This document shows, piece by piece, positions 13,146 through 23,472 of a DNA stretch of 64,000 nt. Position numbers and translations under genes: made by a program. The DNA is from Sipunculus nudus (Eukaryota; Annelida; Sipuncula; Golfingiida; Sipunculidae): contig CM049310.1 of NCBI GenBank assembly GCA_026874595.1, forward strand, positions 15,664,058-15,728,057. Direction: 5' to 3'. Numbering within the stretch: position 1 is the stretch's first letter; every line of letters starts with the position of its first letter. A model generated the notes under the pieces. It saw nothing but the letters and a program-made list of their open reading frames with translations, searched no databases and was not told the origin of the DNA.

Positions 13146-15240
13146 GGTCAAGTGCGCTCCTGTGCATCCCTTTCTCCTCATCAGTCCTGGTCTCCTGATC
13201 AGGACCGTAGGGTACAGTTGGATTCACGATCTCCACATCCTCCTTCTGAAGAACAGTTTCAAATGAATTTTGCCTGTTGGTGACTCTGTGTGTCCAAAAT
13301 CAGGTGCTGAATACCATTGAGGAGCTTTTAATAGAAACAGGTGCACAGTTTCCTCCTGGATGGTATAAGTTAAGAAATTACAATTACAACAGGGAGCGAA
13401 TACATCTTCTGGCGATGCACCTGTAGAAATCATAAATTATTGCAGGACCCAAATGCCGGTAGATTACAGCGCCAGGGAGAGGTATTTGTAAGAATAATCT
13501 TTTATACACAGTTAGGTGGTTCAATACCAGACCAAAAAGGCATGGGCGGAGGTCATTTTTCTAATTAACAAAATGAGAGGTCTAAATTAGAACTCATGAG
13601 GGGCCCGGGACTATTGTTCGCCGTGATGTGGCTACTTTTGTTGTTTAATTGTTAATTTTAAATGGTTTAATTATGAGTTTACAAATTTGAACAAATACAT
13701 GTCATACCAAACATTAAGACATGTTTCATTAAGAATATTTAAATTGGAATAATAAGGCACTTATGGTTTCAGACGAGTGGATAACTTATTTCTATCTTAA
13801 ACTGGTGAAACCTCCCACTTGTTACCAAATAGTTTTATTGACTTAAGTAAAATAATTCAGAAAATGGTCACATGCATATTTGGAGATTTCAGTGCAGTGT
13901 CGGATCAAGCTGGTGCTGGGCCCCTTATTTAGCTGTACTTAATTTATAGTCTGCGTTGTGCATGTATATGCACGGTGTTTTCTTGATACTTAGCAGTAAA
14001 AACCACTCGTGCTTTAATCATAAAAATGATTGTTCAGTTGCGGTTTCGAGGGGGTCTGGTTTTTATCCGCTGATTGATTGTAATTTGCACATGTAAATTA
14101 ACATGTTTAATCGTCAATCTATATGTCATGTTAAATGGTCTTGAATCATATTTATATAAGTTTTTAATTGTAGTGCCTGGTGCCTGACGTGTGCAGGTCG
14201 TGCGTACTGCGTGGTAGCATGCATGAGTGTCCAATCGCTTACACGGGGCGATTCCGCATCTCATGCAACATGAGGCACAGCCCGGTTATTCCCAGTTTTT
14301 AACAGTTACCCCATTGGATGTTAAAGGGTCACGAGGGCTATTTGCTCAAATCTCCTTTTGAAAAAGCCGATCCTCCCCCCTCCCCCCCCCCCCCCAGATC
14401 ACACATTTCGCACATATGGGGTTTTAAATTAGTACTAGCTGTCAGTTGTTTTTTATTTACTTTCGCTCATTGGGGGGACCCCTTATCCATATTTTTATGA
14501 ATTTATATTTAAGATCTGTAGGACTGAATAATTCAGCATTACATGGTTTAAGTTAAAATATTTTAGAAAATAAAAATCATATCTATCACCTTGATTATTA
14601 AATCACTTAACTGACATTTGTCCTGGAGATTGATGTATGTCAACGCAGTATTGCCCGGGGGCCCCAAAACCGCCGGGGCCGTAGCATATGATACTTTTGC
14701 TACTAAACAGCTTAATCCAGCACAATTTCAGTGGTAAACAGCTGAAATGTTTACGTCAGGAAATATCTTTTCTGATATCACATTTTATAATAGGTCCATA
14801 ATAGATTGTTTACGTAGTAAAACCATGTAACATTTACGCGATATAATCAATAATAAATAAATTATAATTCAAATGTTGCATGCAATCTAGTCGTTTTTAG
14901 CGATTAAAAATAATTTATTTACAATTGCGTGTAACTTGGAGAGCGTTGATATTGTTATGAAACTTAAGTCAAGTACGCCAAGGATAAAGATTTGTAAATA
15001 TATATTTGTAAGGTTTTGGTTTATTTGTGCGACATATATCTTATGATGTTGCATCATACATGGCATGATAGAGGGTGATCGGTAAATTCGAAGGGCAAGG
15101 AGACAAAGAGAAGTAGCACAAGCCATGTATTACGCATTTTTTCCCATACATTTCATGTCTACACATACAAACGTGCGCTCACAGATTTATACCCTGGTCA
15201 TCCATTTATCAGACTTACATGTCCCACAATGCCTCAGTCA
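13146..15240. other. Intergenic sequence, no gene seen
   Basis: AT-rich sequence between the satellite and the 3' end of the PGRP gene. It contains a poly-C run near 14,375-14,396 and a short GC-rich patch near 14,650-14,690. Open frames are short and show no recognisable protein. Confidence 0.6.
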
Positions 15241-15247
15241 CATAAAG

Positions 15248-15253
15248 TTTATT
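15248..15253 (-). terminator. Polyadenylation signal AATAAA of the PGRP gene
   Basis: AATAAA on the minus strand, about 32 nt past the PGRP stop codon. Spacing and motif fit a very short 3' UTR. The cleavage site itself cannot be seen. Confidence 0.55.
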
Positions 15254-15284
15254 ATCAGTGAACGTGATATAAACGCTGTGGTTG

Positions 15285-15422
15285 TTATTTGCAGTACTTT
15301 GGGATGGTTCTGTTACTAAAGTGAGGCCACGACTTGATCTCCTCGTACAGCATATCTCCCGGGCAGGACGTGCAGCCTCCGTCACGGTGACCGAACAGTT
15401 CGAAATCCGGACCCACGAAGCC
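15285..15422 (-). CDS. PGRP: PGRP exon 4 (terminal coding exon)
   Basis: 45 codons plus TAA, preceded by the acceptor TTCTTACAG and entered in phase 0. It encodes GFVGPDFELFGHRDGG and then CTSCPGDMLYEEIKSW, ending IPKYCK. It supplies two zinc ligands (His173, Cys181) and the C-terminal helix. The joined reading QCGVNN-GFVGPDFELFGHRD is what the family shows at this point. Confidence 0.92.
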   Translation of the reverse strand, partial: GFVGPDFELFGHRDGGCTSCPGDMLYEEIKSWPHFSNRTIPKYCK

Positions 15423-17443
15423 CTGTAAGAAGTCACAAGATGCAAAATGCAAAGAAAGAAACTTTGCCGAACAGGTAGTAATCCGGGACCACGAAGGCCT
15501 TAAAGAAAAAAAATTACATAATGAAAAATGCAGTGGCGGATCCAGAGGGGTAGCTTTGGGGGCTGAAGCCCCCCCCCCCCACCCAAGACTGAAACATTGT
15601 TATCATTTTTTATCAGAGAAGATTTTCTTTACATTATTTCCAGTTACGGTCATACAAATATCACCCTTTCAACTGAAAAACAAAAGTTGAAAACCCTAGG
15701 AATCGTTAGGAGAAACGCATGTCGACACCAGTATCAGGCATCTTTTTTATTTCCCCGCCGTTAGGAAAGATGACTACTAAAATGATCCGCGTCTGTCAGT
15801 CCTTCAATCCGTTCGTCCGTCCCGCATCATCACTGATGCCACACTTTCATAGTTAAACATATGGCCGGGGACCATTGTGGCCCAAGGTCCTTGTTGTATT
15901 TTTAAATTATTAGTTGGGCATTTTCCAACATTGGTTATAGACGTTAAAAATTTCGATCTACATGATCTATCAACGGTGACTCCCTCAAGCATCTCTCATG
16001 TGATATGCCAGCTGTCCTTGGGCTTGGACATCTTGCTTGTGAACATGAATAAGCGTAAAAATAAAAAGCAAGCCTAATTCACCCGTCTTTATCCTAGGAA
16101 TAAAGTAATGCATTTTAAATTTCAGACGTACATATCAAAGAGATCTGACGTTTGAACGCATTAAAGCAAAAATTAAAGACTAATGAAGCAACTGCACACG
16201 TGGAAAAGTAGTTCAAGCTATACCAGTTTTTCAAAATAAACGCTGGTGAGTAATGCCTTAAATAAGTAGTTAGAAAATAATATTCAATCATGAGTTATTC
16301 GTTTGCCTTTTTCAATGATGTTTAATGCAACTAAAAATGTTTATATGTAAAGTTGTGTCTTTATTTTATGACTGATTAATTATTTGAGATTAAATAATGA
16401 ACAAAATGTTTACATCGTTGGGCACTTGTGCTCATACATCATGTTCATCTCTATACGATATCTTAAAAAGAGATTATTAATACATGTATACCCGAGACTT
16501 ATTTTTATTTGTAAATCGGTTGATAGGAAAAATTAATGTCCAGATCATTTATTTTTTACTATGAATTCCCCATTCATACTGCTTGCTCCAGTGAAGTTTT
16601 TATTTGCATTTTTTTATTTGAGTTAAATATTCCTCTACGAAGCAAGGTTTTCATGTAATTATCGACGTTTGTTGATTCGTCTGTTAGCAGCTGTACTCAA
16701 CAGTTATAGACGGACTTATGAGGAGAGCCAGAAAAGAAATCAATGTTTACCTGGATCACAATAATATCTCACAAATATATTTATAAAAAGACCGTCTTTA
16801 TTTTTGGTTTTAGGGGAACCTTTAATTGGATATAACTTTCTGAAAGGGGCGAGCAGACCGGTTATGCAAAATCGAGTTGGTTAACTTGCCCCACATTTCT
16901 CTTGAATTTATATAATTCTCGCTATAAACTGTTAATTCACAAAATATAAAATACACATAATATGAATTGTCTGACTTTAAAGTCTGCATTTACGTTTAGT
17001 CTCAACTTCGTTAATGAGTTTCCAGTTGTAAACTATGTCTCCGGATAATATTATGTTGCACATCTGTTCCCATTTACTCGAATTTCACAATTTACAAAGT
17101 GTCAGATCGTATATGAAGTGGGAAAATGCAAAAGGTATATTTTGATATCTATAGCCTAGGAGTTATGTTTTGTTAGTTTCCAGTCTGCAACTTATTTAAT
17201 GTTAGACCGAAACTACGACTTCATGTTTACAAGAGATTGAATGTGGCACTGGTCATTCGGTACCTCTTTCTCTCATCCATCAATAACAGTTGTTTTTTTA
17301 AAATAATCATTCTGAAGTTTATGAACAGAAAAAGGGCAGTTTTTCGTTTTTAAAACGGCAATGAATTCAGTTTTTTTCATAGGCACAAAGTGACTTAAAT
17401 TTAAATAACGTATCCAACGATTGACCGATTATAACCTTTTGAA

Positions 17444-17498
<55 letters not shown>

Positions 17499-18918
17499 AG
17501 ATAAATGTTTATGGCAAGTACCTGCGCCAATACATATATTATGCAAAGTATCTACTAGCCCCCCACTTGCAAAATCCTGGATCCGCCCCTGAAAATGTTT
17601 AAAAGAAACTTGACCGAACAGGTAGTAATCCGGGCCTCGGCCTTTGTAAATCAGTCCGGCAAGGTCAAAACAAAAGGCCTCACTCGCACCTCGGGTGGGG
17701 GGGGGGGGGGGTCTTTCGGGGCTGGCCTCAAAACGAGGAACGCGGAGCAGGGGCTTAACTAACGCTTTTCACATCTTTGTTCCATTCCGCTACTAATGTA
17801 AAACGTTGAAAAAGAATCTTGACCGAACAGCTCGTATTCCGGACCGACATACGCCTGCAAGAAATCATAAAATGTAAAATTTTATAAAGAATTTTGACCG
17901 AACAGCTAGAAAACCAGGCCCACACAGCACTGCAATAAGTTAGGTATGAGACGCTTGTCACAGACCGCATAAAGTCAGAAAAGGACCATTTTTTTTCACT
18001 TCGTTAAAAACATATCAGTACACGTTAGATTATAATGAGCAAGCGTAATGTATAACTGTATAACTGTAATTCCCTTACAGCTAAAACATTTATAACCTTG
18101 AATATCATTCATTTCCCTAAAAAGAACTTAAAATTGCTCCCCCCCCCCCCCTTCTGCAATGATATACCTTACCTCCAAACAGGTTATTTATATTCAGCGT
18201 AAAATTAGTAAACCTTCAGGTTTAATAACAAGAATGTACAAAACTGCTGTACAAACAGCCAAGGTGTATTGCCCAAGAGCAGAAGCGTTTACCTCAAGTG
18301 TGCTTTTCGAGGATGAAAGTGTATTGAAAGCAGAAAAGGCACTAACATTGTTGACACCGCACTGGATGATCTTCTTGGTCGCCTCCATTGCCTTGGGGTC
18401 AGGTAACCTCTCCATGTAGTTACCGATGATACAAAACCCATTACCAATGGTGTTGTAGCCACGCGTGTGAGCTCCCTCTACCTCCCACCCCCGTCCCACA
18501 TAGACTCGCCCATCCTCTCCCATGACGAAGTTGTATCCGATATCATTCCATCCTGCATATGAGAAATACGAAAATATCAAAAGTAGTGATGGTGAAGTTG
18601 ACACCCCAGCAGTTTGAGCATTCAAATAAGGTTAAGTTTACTGGTAGTAACATTTTATGCAATAAAAGATTTTATTCATTATGATTGGGCGTACATGTGA
18701 TATGTGTATTTTTTTGGCATTCTGGAATTGCATGTGTATTTCAAAAATGAAATAGTATAGTTATATACACTTGCACCAAATTGTTCAGTATTTTTTTATT
18801 TAAAAATACAGGTAAGATTTGAATAAATTTATCCTTATCTATATTATAATACTTCAAAAGTTAGTCAGTGCCAATCATGAGTGTTAAGGAAAACATATTT
18901 TGAACAACTAAGGAAAGG

Positions 18919-18981
<63 letters not shown>

Positions 18982-20866
18982 CTTAATTTCCTATATACCA
19001 ATATGTTAAAGAACAAATGGCAAAAAAAAAATTGAATGAATTAATCAAATGAACGATCGAGCGGGGGAGCGAATGAAAGAATCAATGAGTCATTCAAACT
19101 CTACAATCTCATTGGCGATGTGAAGCTTTTTAATGAGATTAAAATGGAGAAAATTGCGTTTTCAACTGATAAATTTAATACATTGCAAATATACACATAT
19201 ACGCTGTTACAAGACTCGTTTTGAACCAAGCTATTACTTCTGCAAAACAATCGTGACTAATGTACATTCAGGTAGAGTAGCATCTATTCTAGGAATATAA
19301 CTGTAAAGGTCAAAGGTTAGTTTTAGAGAGTGTATTTACCACGGTCATTCTGGTGGAAGTCTTGGATATCTCTCATCATCCAGCTACAGGACTGGAGGTC
19401 GTCACATTGCCACAGTCCGGCCGTGTGGTGGATGAACGTCATGTTGATGGGGGACGGGATCTTTGTTACAGCTCTCGGGGGTTGTGCTCCCCATTGTTCT
19501 CTGGTAACGATCTCCAGGCCAAGACCCGGACAGGTAAACGGGGTGCCACCGCCTGCCTCATTCGCTGTACCTACGGTTGTAGTGACATTTTTAACGAACG
19601 TTCAAACATTTTGTTCTTTTATGCGTAGTTTTTAGAATTAGAATCTTTTGTACAAATCGCATTGCAAATATGATATCCAGGTTAATTCTTTATTCACAAA
19701 AAAGGATATCTGTATTTAGCCCTTGCTCCCGTGCTTTTTCCCTACGCTACGCTTTGCGATCCTAGATACGTATCTGTATTGGGAGCCAGAACTATGTACA
19801 TGTAATTTGCACTCTTTAATTAAGAAAAACAGTAATGAAGTATGTTCCTGGCAAGATCGAAACTGTTATGAACAATACTGTAATCAAAACATGTTCCTAC
19901 TTCAAAAGGAAAGAAGTTTAAGGTAAAAAATAGAAAAAGGTTGGTTAGCGCCTTCAGCTGTGCTTACCGGGCGCGCGGTATGCCGTAGGCGGTATGCGAA
20001 AAAAAAAAACAACTTTGTTTTCGCTCTTGTTTGTTTATCGTTAAGCGTTTACCGGGCCCTCGGTGTGCGGTATGCGGCATAAGACGCGGTTTAAATGGAA
20101 TTCTTCGGGGAGAATTGGATCCGCATACCGCGCGCGGTATAGCGCCCATGGGCTCGGGTTACCATATGAATGAACTACAAATGCTACGCGACCTAGCGGG
20201 ATTTGATATCATCGGGCCCATATCGTGTTTTACCGCCCTCCAAGTACATACCAATGCATGCGATTTTATATCGCATTGCGCATACCGCGTTCTGCTGCCG
20301 CACTCCGCATACCGCATACCGCGCGCCCCGTAAACGCATCTTACGTCAGTTTCGAACCTGGCGTAAACATTTTCAATTATGATTTTCGGTAGAAATTTAC
20401 CGTTTTCCGCTGCAGCAGCCCGGACATTTCTTTCAAGAAATAAAATATAAAATTTGCCTTAGTTGTTGTGCTTTTTCCTGTTTAGCAAAACAATGTTATT
20501 TTCATTATGCCCTTTGATCACATGAATTAATAAGAAAAAATATAATATAAAATATAAAAAATGGCTAGTCCTCACAGATTTCTGGAAAAAACGTGCCAAG
20601 AAACATACCTTTATTTTCTTGCCTTAGGAAAAAAGTGTTTCATACTATATGGATTCTAATAATCAATCGCAGAAGCCTTTATCCCTAGTATTTTTCAACT
20701 GGACACAAAACGGCATTTTCATCACTTGATATATAATTAAATGCTGTACACTGCGTGCAATTAAATACTTAACACTGCGTCATGTGCTTTGTAACCGTAA
20801 AAGCTGTAATTAATTTAAGTGTAACCATTCAAAAGTTTACATCATTTTGTCCTGTATACGCGAAAA

Positions 20867-20927
<61 letters not shown>

Positions 20928-23256
20928 GCTATCTTTATGACCCATATGTTTGCATTATTCAGGTGTGGTAGGCCTATGTTGGCAGAACATGTTGGCAATG
21001 TTGGCCTATGTTGGCAATGAAATATAAATATACCCGTGTTTTCAAAAGAAATTGATATTTATACAGCAAAACCGGTAGGATTTCACCAATCACTTCCTTT
21101 AATTTAATTAATCATTAAATAGCGTTTTTTCTAACTTCCTAAATGATCACATGAGACTGACCATGTGTTTCGAAGGGAAATTGTGCAATTGAATAAATAG
21201 ATAAAAAAAACTAGTAATAGCAGCAAACCAGATATATATATATATATATTCCTATGATTTTCTTATTCTCTTCCCAGGGTGATATTTCAATTTGCAATAA
21301 CATTTAGTGATAATGTTAATTTATAAATATTCAGACTCTCAAGTTAATAACTGGTATGGAAATAAAGAATACGCCTAACACGCAGGCCCCTAGCCCTACA
21401 TCCCCTCCCTCACCTGCGACAACCATGATAAAATAAGGTCTTCAAATTTGCTTGGAGAAAATTTACCAAGAAGTTCAGTTATATGTGATTTCTATATGAT
21501 TTGCACTCAGTAAACTTTTGGCCTCATTTTGGCCTGTTGCGAGGTGTTTATCAAAGTAAGGTTGGCCGATCTAATCTAATGAACTCGCCTTGTCATATAC
21601 GGAATTGTTTGGTTAGTGAAGTAGGTTAATATTTGTCAAGGAAGGAATATAGGAAAATAGATACAGGTTTATTTTCTTAGGCACGATTTAATGTCTACGC
21701 CCATGCCTCAGAGTGCGAACGGATGAGCTAAAATGAGATAGGTGAGGTAAACGAGTGTTACATGAGCATTATTTAGAGGTGTAATGTCATGTAAAAGGAA
21801 GATGTTCTAATAATAATTTAAATGACATTTTATTGTGCACTCTGTCCACTTAGATATAATTTAATTCCTTAAAACCCTGTAGGTTAAGTAAACGTAATAG
21901 ACGTGGCAATGATATGTGCATGGTAGATTAATTCATCTAGAACATAGACTGGTCCCTGGTACGATTTGCTGTTGCAAAGAGTGATGTCACAGGCAAAATT
22001 TAGAAATGACTTAAATCTAGCAAAAAACATTTTTCTTTAATTCTTCCCTGAAGATGTAGTACTGACAGTGTCAGAAATAGTAAACTTTTGATGAGAACTA
22101 GTATTTTTAGTCACAGGGGACTTCCCAGTGTGTGACGTCACTGCCGAGTTGACAGTGCTCACAGATGTGCCAATAGTTTTTTAACAGATCACACAACCTC
22201 ATGTTTTTTTTGTGAAAAAATAAATAGAAATTTTTTTTTCTTCCAGGAATTGAGCTCATTTTTTGTAAAATCTCTATTAACATTTTTTCAAAGGCAATGT
22301 TGTTATATGATAATATAATGATATTTGGAATACGTTTGCTTGACCTGAAAAATCGATCCCTTTATTAATAAATACAATGTTCGATTATCATTCACGATGC
22401 CTTGTTTGATGCATACCTAAACGACTATATATAAACTCTTTGGTTTATCCTCTGATATGGTCGATGCCATGTTTGTCTTATTTGTTTCTTTCCGTCTTTC
22501 CTCCTTGTGTTTGCGCCTAATCAATCTTTTTAAGAAACCCTCTTTGAAACATACAATCCAAAATCTCAATGGTGGAATAGGATGGCACTTTCTACATTAT
22601 ACTGCCACAATAATAAGAGCCACGGACTTCTGCATTAGTGAAGAAAGACGCATCCTGGTGCTTAATAAACAATTCCGACCAATAACGTTACACCACCACA
22701 CGCCGTACGGTACAATGGTTGTACTCAATTATAATTTGTATCCGAATTTTCAGCTTGGTAATGGAACGTTATAGTGCAAATAAAGAATTATGGAGGGTAA
22801 AGGGGTTGCCTGTTATAAACCATATTGTCGTACTAAATGACATCAGTAACCCAATTCTCCTATGTTAATAATCAATGCCCTTGGATAAATGATTATTGCA
22901 AGCAAATGAATAAGTCATACATTATTAATGAATAATAATATATTTGTCACTACAGTTAATTATGTCACTACAATTATATAGGCTCGACCTTCATAGATGA
23001 CAAATACAATATTTGCCCGAAGACACAATGACCCTCGGTATGCGGGTCACGCTTTTTTTCTAAATATACATGTACTTTACATTACGTATAGACTGAAGTG
23101 ATCATAACATGTGGCACAGGCAGTTTACATGGAACACAGTGATATGTTGAATCTAACTTAATCAGTCATTTTATCCCGTAAACTGTAATGATGTAAGATG
23201 TACGACTTACTGACTGTTATGGTCCACAAAATCAAAAGTGTGATACCAAGCTGCAT
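15285..23256 (-). CDS. PGRP: Short secreted peptidoglycan recognition protein, predicted zinc amidase (4 coding exons)
   Basis: Join complement of 23,211-23,256, 19,340-19,570, 18,347-18,552 and 15,285-15,422. All junctions have GT/AG and matching phases, giving about 206 aa. Residues 1-15 form a hydrophobic signal peptide. The PGRP/amidase_2 domain follows, starting at IVTREQWGAQPP. Catalytic and zinc residues of the T7-lysozyme-like amidase fold are all present: His63 (IHHTA), Tyr99 (DIGYNF), His173 (FGHRD), Thr179 and Cys181 (TSCPGD). The conserved disulfide pair is Cys71/Cys77 (WQCDDLQSC). Gly93-Trp94 before NDIGY is the pair associated with meso-DAP peptidoglycan binding. By family knowledge it should bind and cut bacterial peptidoglycan outside the cell. 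The length is typical of PGRP-S proteins. The exact acceptor of exon 2 is ambiguous by 6 bp (2 aa). Confidence 0.93.
15462..15502 (-). pseudogene. Exon-4 relic 1 (PGRP)
   Basis: A diverged copy of the first 40 nt of exon 4, lying about 70 bp upstream of it in the gene's direction. It reads AFVVPDYYLFGK, and the frame stays open for a few residues to a TGA. The histidine that follows FG in exon 4 is lysine here, so the zinc ligand is lost. The acceptor position reads TTCTTTAAG. Confidence 0.7.
15568..15583. repeat. Poly-C tract
   Basis: A C run just inside the left end of the TIR element; a G/C run next to the terminus is common in this type of element. Confidence 0.8.
17444..17493. repeat. 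(AT)n microsatellite
   Basis: About 24 AT dinucleotides near the right end of the TIR element in PGRP intron 3. Confidence 0.95.
17610..17647 (-). pseudogene. Exon-4 relic 2 (PGRP)
   Basis: It shares CCGAACAGGTAGTAATCCGG with relic 1 on the plus strand, so relics 1 and 2 are closest relatives. A small indel breaks the frame upstream of YYLFGQ. It lies just beyond the transposon's right end and was probably adjacent to relic 1 before the insertion. Confidence 0.65.
17695..17713. repeat. Poly-G tract
   Basis: A G run between exon-4 relics 2 and 3. Confidence 0.85.
17759..17854 (-). CDS. Candidate alternative terminal PGRP exon (exon-4 relic 3)
   Basis: A good acceptor (TTTCTTGCAG) is followed by an open frame of 31 codons and TAG. 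It starts AYVGPEYELFGQD, where exon 4 has GFVGPDFELFGHR. The differences from exon 4 are mostly synonymous or conservative (Asp/Glu, Phe/Tyr), which suggests coding selection after duplication. Homology ends after LFG, and the remaining tail (about 18 residues, ending MEQRCEKR) is unrelated. Splicing exon 3 to it is in phase and would give a protein lacking zinc ligands His173 and Cys181. It could equally be a decayed exon. Transcript data are not available here. Confidence 0.4.
   Translation of the reverse strand, partial: AYVGPEYELFGQDSFSTFYISSGMEQRCEKR
17894..17935 (-). pseudogene. Exon-4 relic 4 (PGRP)
   Basis: It retains an acceptor-like TTATTGCAG and the end LFGQ. In between it reads CCVGLVF followed by an in-frame TAG, so it is dead. 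Spacing to relic 3 (about 75 bp) resembles the spacing of exon 4 to relic 1. Confidence 0.6.
18137..18151. repeat. Poly-C tract
   Basis: A C run in PGRP intron 3, about 200 bp from exon 3. Confidence 0.85.
18347..18552 (-). CDS. PGRP: PGRP exon 3
   Basis: 206 nt: 2 nt completing a Gly codon, then 68 codons. Acceptor CATATGCAG; donor GTTAGT after CGVNN. It encodes WNDIGYNFVMGEDGRVYVGR and continues through GWEVEGAHTRGYN to a helix ending KKIIQCGVNN. It holds Tyr99 of the active site and the conserved GEDG and GAHT turns. Confidence 0.93.
18922..18977. repeat. (CT)n microsatellite
   Basis: About 28 CT dinucleotides in PGRP intron 2 (GA on the transcribed sense strand). Confidence 0.95.
19340..19570 (-). 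CDS. PGRP: PGRP exon 2
   Basis: 231 nt if the acceptor is CCGTAG at 19,571-19,576; an alternative acceptor ACAG would start at 19,564 and remove 2 aa. Both keep the frame with exon 1. It encodes TANEAGGGTPFTCPG, the domain start IVTREQWGAQPP, the metal-site strand INMTFIHHTAG, and the disulfide loop WQCDDLQSC. The donor is GTAAAT after NDR plus one G (phase 1). The polypyrimidine tract is weak for either acceptor. Confidence 0.9.
19967..20330. mobile_element. GC-rich TA-flanked MITE (364 bp) in PGRP intron 1
   Basis: The ends are CCGGGCGCGCGGTATGC and, read inward on the minus strand, CGGGGCGCGCGGTATGC. TA directly flanks both sides, as in Tc1/mariner-type target duplications. Two further related blocks lie inside (near 20,049-20,085 and 20,120-20,140), so it may be a composite of two elements. 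GC content is far above the surroundings. No transposase frame is present. Confidence 0.7.
20331..23200. other. Remainder of PGRP intron 1, no gene seen
   Basis: AT-rich sequence with simple repeats: an AT tract at 20,874-20,926, a shorter one at 21,231-21,250, and a short tandem of GGCCTATGTTGGCA around 20,971-21,018. The open frame at 22,457-22,774 on the plus strand has no recognisable features. Confidence 0.55.
20874..20926. repeat. (TA)n microsatellite
   Basis: About 26 TA dinucleotides. Confidence 0.95.
23211..23256 (-). CDS. PGRP: PGRP exon 1 coding part: start codon and signal peptide
   Basis: ATG at 23,256-23,254 opens MQLGITLLILWTITV, a typical short signal-peptide core. It is followed by one A and the consensus donor GTAAGT. 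This phase-1 end joins both possible acceptors of exon 2 in frame (giving S-TANEAG or T-NEAG). The start is preceded by AAGGAA, acceptable for animal initiation. Confidence 0.85.
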
Positions 23257-23279
23257 TTCCTTGTGTAGTTCCTATCAGG

Positions 23280-23385
23280 CTAAACAACAACAGAATATCT
23301 CTGTCTCATCCCACGGTTCTGGATCGAGGCTTCCGTCGACCTGAAGAAATTCAGGTGTTTCCTCTCACGCGCAATTACTTCTTAC
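23280..23385 (-). other. Possible 106-bp intron in the PGRP 5' UTR
   Basis: A donor GTAAGA after TTGTGAA and a strong pyrimidine-rich acceptor TTCTGTTGTTGTTTAG lie between the TATA box and the ATG. If used, the coding first exon starts at 23,279. This is motif-based inference only. Confidence 0.4.
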
Positions 23386-23472
23386 TTCACAATGTGTAAA
23401 AATGTGGAATGATATTGTTATCTCTGTGCAGGAAAATTTACATGGTGAATACTTCATGGGGATTTCTGTCTA

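Larger units (their letters stand above)
15531..17591. mobile_element. 2.06-kb non-autonomous TIR transposon, hAT-like
   Basis: The left end is CAGTGGCGGATCCAG. The right end, read on the minus strand, is CAGGGGCGGATCCAG, so the termini match at 14 of 15 positions. Flanks share AAAATG directly (15,525-15,530 and 17,592-17,597), a 6-bp likely target duplication, shorter than the usual 8 bp of hAT. Ends with CAGnGGCGGATC followed by G runs are typical of some animal hAT elements. The interior is AT-rich with an (AT)n tract and no transposase frame. It splits the exon-4 relic series in PGRP intron 3. Confidence 0.75.

Noticed and set aside
83-13283. Long open frames in the satellite (up to 937 codons on the plus strand and 773 on the minus strand) as real genes
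   Set aside because: Each higher-order block has a 1-bp deletion, plus recurring TGA codons, so no frame runs through the array. Three frames are open simply because the monomer is 36 bp. No start context or splice structure supports any of them.
19330-19635. Plus-strand open frames over PGRP exon 2
   Set aside because: They are antisense shadows of the PGRP coding exon.
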